This document shows, one piece after another, positions 62,065 to 64,000 of a DNA stretch of 64,000 bases. A program made the translations under genes and the position numbers. The notes below the pieces were generated by a model. That model made no database searches. It was not told the DNA's origin and was given only the letters and a program-made list of their open reading frames with translations. Within the stretch, counting starts at the first letter, position 1. The number at the start of each line of letters is the position of its first letter. Source of the DNA: Zygaena filipendulae (taxonomy: Eukaryota; Arthropoda; Insecta; Lepidoptera; Zygaenidae); the NCBI GenBank assembly GCA_907165275.2, contig OU015660.1, forward strand, positions 10,294,501 to 10,358,500, read 5' to 3'.

Positions 62065-62470
62065 TGCAGTAACGAAACGGCTAAGCCATATATTCTGGCT
62101 AAGGAGTAGAGTTTGAGAAGTTAGGCCTTGTAGAGTTAGGGTGTGTAGAGTTATAAGCGTGGCTCTACATGAGATCTGATAACTTTTTGACAGTGCCCGT
62201 CATGTGGAATCGTCTTGGCATCATTTTACATGAAAATGTTTTTGGTGAGATTTCATTTCTTTTTGTAAGGAAAAATTGCGGAATTCTCATACAAACTTCC
62301 ATCCCTTAATTTAAGGGGTTGGGAGCTAAAAGTTACAAATTTTATAATTTTTTTTGTTGTTTGTGTACTAATACTAGCTTACATGCCAAATTTCAGCTTT
62401 CTAGGGCATTAGGAAATACCCTAAGAATTTTGATGATCATCAGTGAGTCAGTGACGAAATCGGGGTTTTT
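62065..62470 (+). repeat. Dispersed repeat related to the 54.7 kb foldback arm
   Basis: GTAGAGTTTGAGAAGTTAGG, CTACATGAGATCTGATAACT and TTTTACATGAAAATGTTTTT match 54671-54835. A second common motif follows at 62280-62470 (CATACAAACTTCCATCCC, CATGCCAAATTTCAGCTTTC, CAGTGAGTCAGTGAC). Confidence 0.6.
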
Positions 62471-62929
62471 TTAGATGTCAATAAAATATAAAGTATAAGA
62501 GCTATACAATTAAAACTTTATGTGTTTGATAAGTCCGCTATTGACAACATATCCCGAGAATTTCATTTATGTGGTATAATCCACGCCCAAGTTATAAGGG
62601 TTCAAACAAACGACGAAGCGCTTCGAGAAAAGATAGGTAGTGCTCCCGCTTCGCTTGGCTCGTCTTGGCGGGGCCACTACCGTGCCCCCAGATGAAAGAT
62701 GTCCCTTTGTCCCTGTCCCTCTGTCCCTTTGTAAGTATGTCCCTTTTCGCTATCGTGAACCCTGTGTTCACACAATGTTCACCTATCGAATATAAAGACC
62801 CTCGTTGATTTGGTGGAATCGCATCGTCAGATATAAAAGTACCTACCTAATGTTGATATACTTAAATAATTTTATTACAATTATTTTATAATTTCTCTGC
62901 GAAGTCCAACAGATTATGCAATAATATAA

Positions 62930-63360
62930 AACTAATTATAAGAGAAAATTTAAATCTTTGTTTGTTTGTTTGTTACGATTTAACTCTGAACCTAATGAAT
63001 TTAAAAAAAAATCTTTCACCATTAGAAAGTTAATTTTAAAAAATCTTTCACCATTAGAAAGTTAGATTATTCCCGCGTAACATAGGCTATATTGTAATCC
63101 GGAATTCCTGCGGGAACTCCGAAATTACCGCGGGTGAAACCGCGAGGTAGGTACAGCTATTAATGATAAAACCTAAACGAAAGATGTCATCCACGTAGGT
63201 AAAGGTTTGGGACGGAGCTCATATTATATTACGGCTCAATCACCTTTTGTTATACTACACGTTGTCAGGAGTACAAAGGAGGACATAGGGTAGGTACTTA
63301 TTGTTCCGGAATTGCCGCGGGAACTCCAAAATTAACGCGGGTGAAACCGCGGGGAATAGT
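62930..63360 (-). repeat. Two CCGCGG-family repeats
   Basis: 62930-63150 includes a local duplication of AAAATCTTTCACCATTAGAA. 63228-63360 is a truncated second copy ending CCGCGGGGAATAGTTA. Confidence 0.75.
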
Positions 63361-63443
63361 TATAGTTATAGTCAATTCGAAGATTTATTATCCGGCCGTT
63401 TTCTAATATACCTGCTTACTACTTTCGTCGCAGTTCGACAACA

Positions 63444-63828
63444 GGGCCCTTATTCTCTATGACCAACAACATTCCTTGCCCATAACGCGCGTCCCAAAAA
63501 CGCAATCCCAAACGCTCTAGATGCCAAATTATTAGAAATTATTGTTCTGTATACCATAAGAAACGTTGTAAATGTATTTTTTTGGAGTGAAACTTCTTTG
63601 ATTACGAGGGAAAGACAATTTATGCGGCGCTATATCATAACATATGTATGTATGTTGTGACACTTCATATGTATGTATGTTGTGACACTTCATATGTATG
63701 TATGTTGTGACACTTCATATGTATGTATGTTGTGACACTTTTATTGTGTAGATTGGGTTTTTTGCCTTTAATAAAAACTTATTATTATTATAACGCGCCG
63801 TGTTATTGGTCATAGTGAATAAGGGCCC
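63444..63828. mobile_element. GGGCCC MITE, complete copy
   Basis: Left end GGGCCCTTATTCTCTATGAC and right end GTCATAGTGAATAAGGGCCC, with inverted homology continuing to the ATAACGCGC block, about 45 bases. It contains an exact four-fold 25-bp minisatellite at 63641-63740. No clear target duplication. Relatives are at 34860-35080, 27788-27817 and, more distantly, 17847-18016. Confidence 0.85.
63641..63740 (+). repeat. Exact 4 x 25-bp minisatellite
   Basis: Four identical units starting CATATGTATGTATGTTGTGA and ending CACTT, inside the GGGCCC MITE. The uniformity suggests recent expansion. Confidence 0.95.
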
Positions 63829-64000
63829 GGTGATTCAATTAGCCCCGTGGTCCGAGGCTAACCACTGCTAGAGTAAGCACGTCACCAAAACACTCATTAT
63901 TATCGTGAAATTTTTCCACACTTATTTGTCTGAAGGTTGATATTTAAAAAAATCGTATTTATATTATTACCTATGATTTTTCCCCTTATTTTATTTTTAT

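Noticed and set aside
63641..63740. CRISPR-like repeat array
   Set aside because: The units are contiguous without spacers and the sequence is eukaryotic; it is a minisatellite.

Overview
The window looks like nuclear DNA of a lepidopteran (moth or butterfly). It is AT-rich. Its genes are split by GT-AG introns. It carries many copies of interspersed repeats typical of Lepidoptera: a CCGCGG/GGAATTCC repeat in more than 30 places, tRNA-derived SINEs, LINE 3' tails with a GCGATAAGACCGCC motif, and many MITEs. The species cannot be named from the sequence alone.

Four protein-coding genes are supported. (1) Plus strand, 1230-14940: a 14-exon atypical soluble guanylyl cyclase of the Gyc-89D type. 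I rebuilt it exon by exon; every junction keeps frame and the product is 815 residues. It has a heme-type H-NOX domain, an H-NOX-associated region, a coiled coil and a class III cyclase domain without metal aspartates. About 210 low-complexity residues interrupt the H-NOX domain. (2) Minus strand, 19716-21098: a 460-residue class I sugar transporter of the GLUT/SLC2A family. Its coding sequence is intronless and preceded by a 3' splice site, and a possible non-coding first exon lies near 28.3-28.7 kb. (3) Plus strand, 46393-47160: a 255-residue HAX1-like protein in one coding exon behind a splice acceptor. (4) Minus strand, 49493-53058: a secreted trypsin-like serine protease of 341 residues in six exons, again with a possible 5' non-coding exon upstream.

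The rest is mobile DNA and sequence I cannot assign. Regions 22.9-23.3, 25.4-25.8, 26.2-26.4, 32.8-33.0, 34.9-35.1, 38.1-38.5, 41.4-42.5, 45.8-46.0, 47.5-47.8, 54.4-54.8, 55.1-55.6, 58.6-59.5 and 63.4-63.8 kb hold definable inverted-repeat elements, several with target-site duplications.

The most unusual signal is a 34-37 bp near-perfect palindrome starting CTCAGACG. It occurs twice (34930-34963 and 40795-40831). Each copy is flanked by a different perfect 8-bp direct repeat, and a related MITE at 63.5 kb shows the uninserted state of the first site. It behaves like a mobile element little larger than its own inverted repeats. The four genes have no obvious shared pathway, and nothing suggests an operon or a gene cluster.
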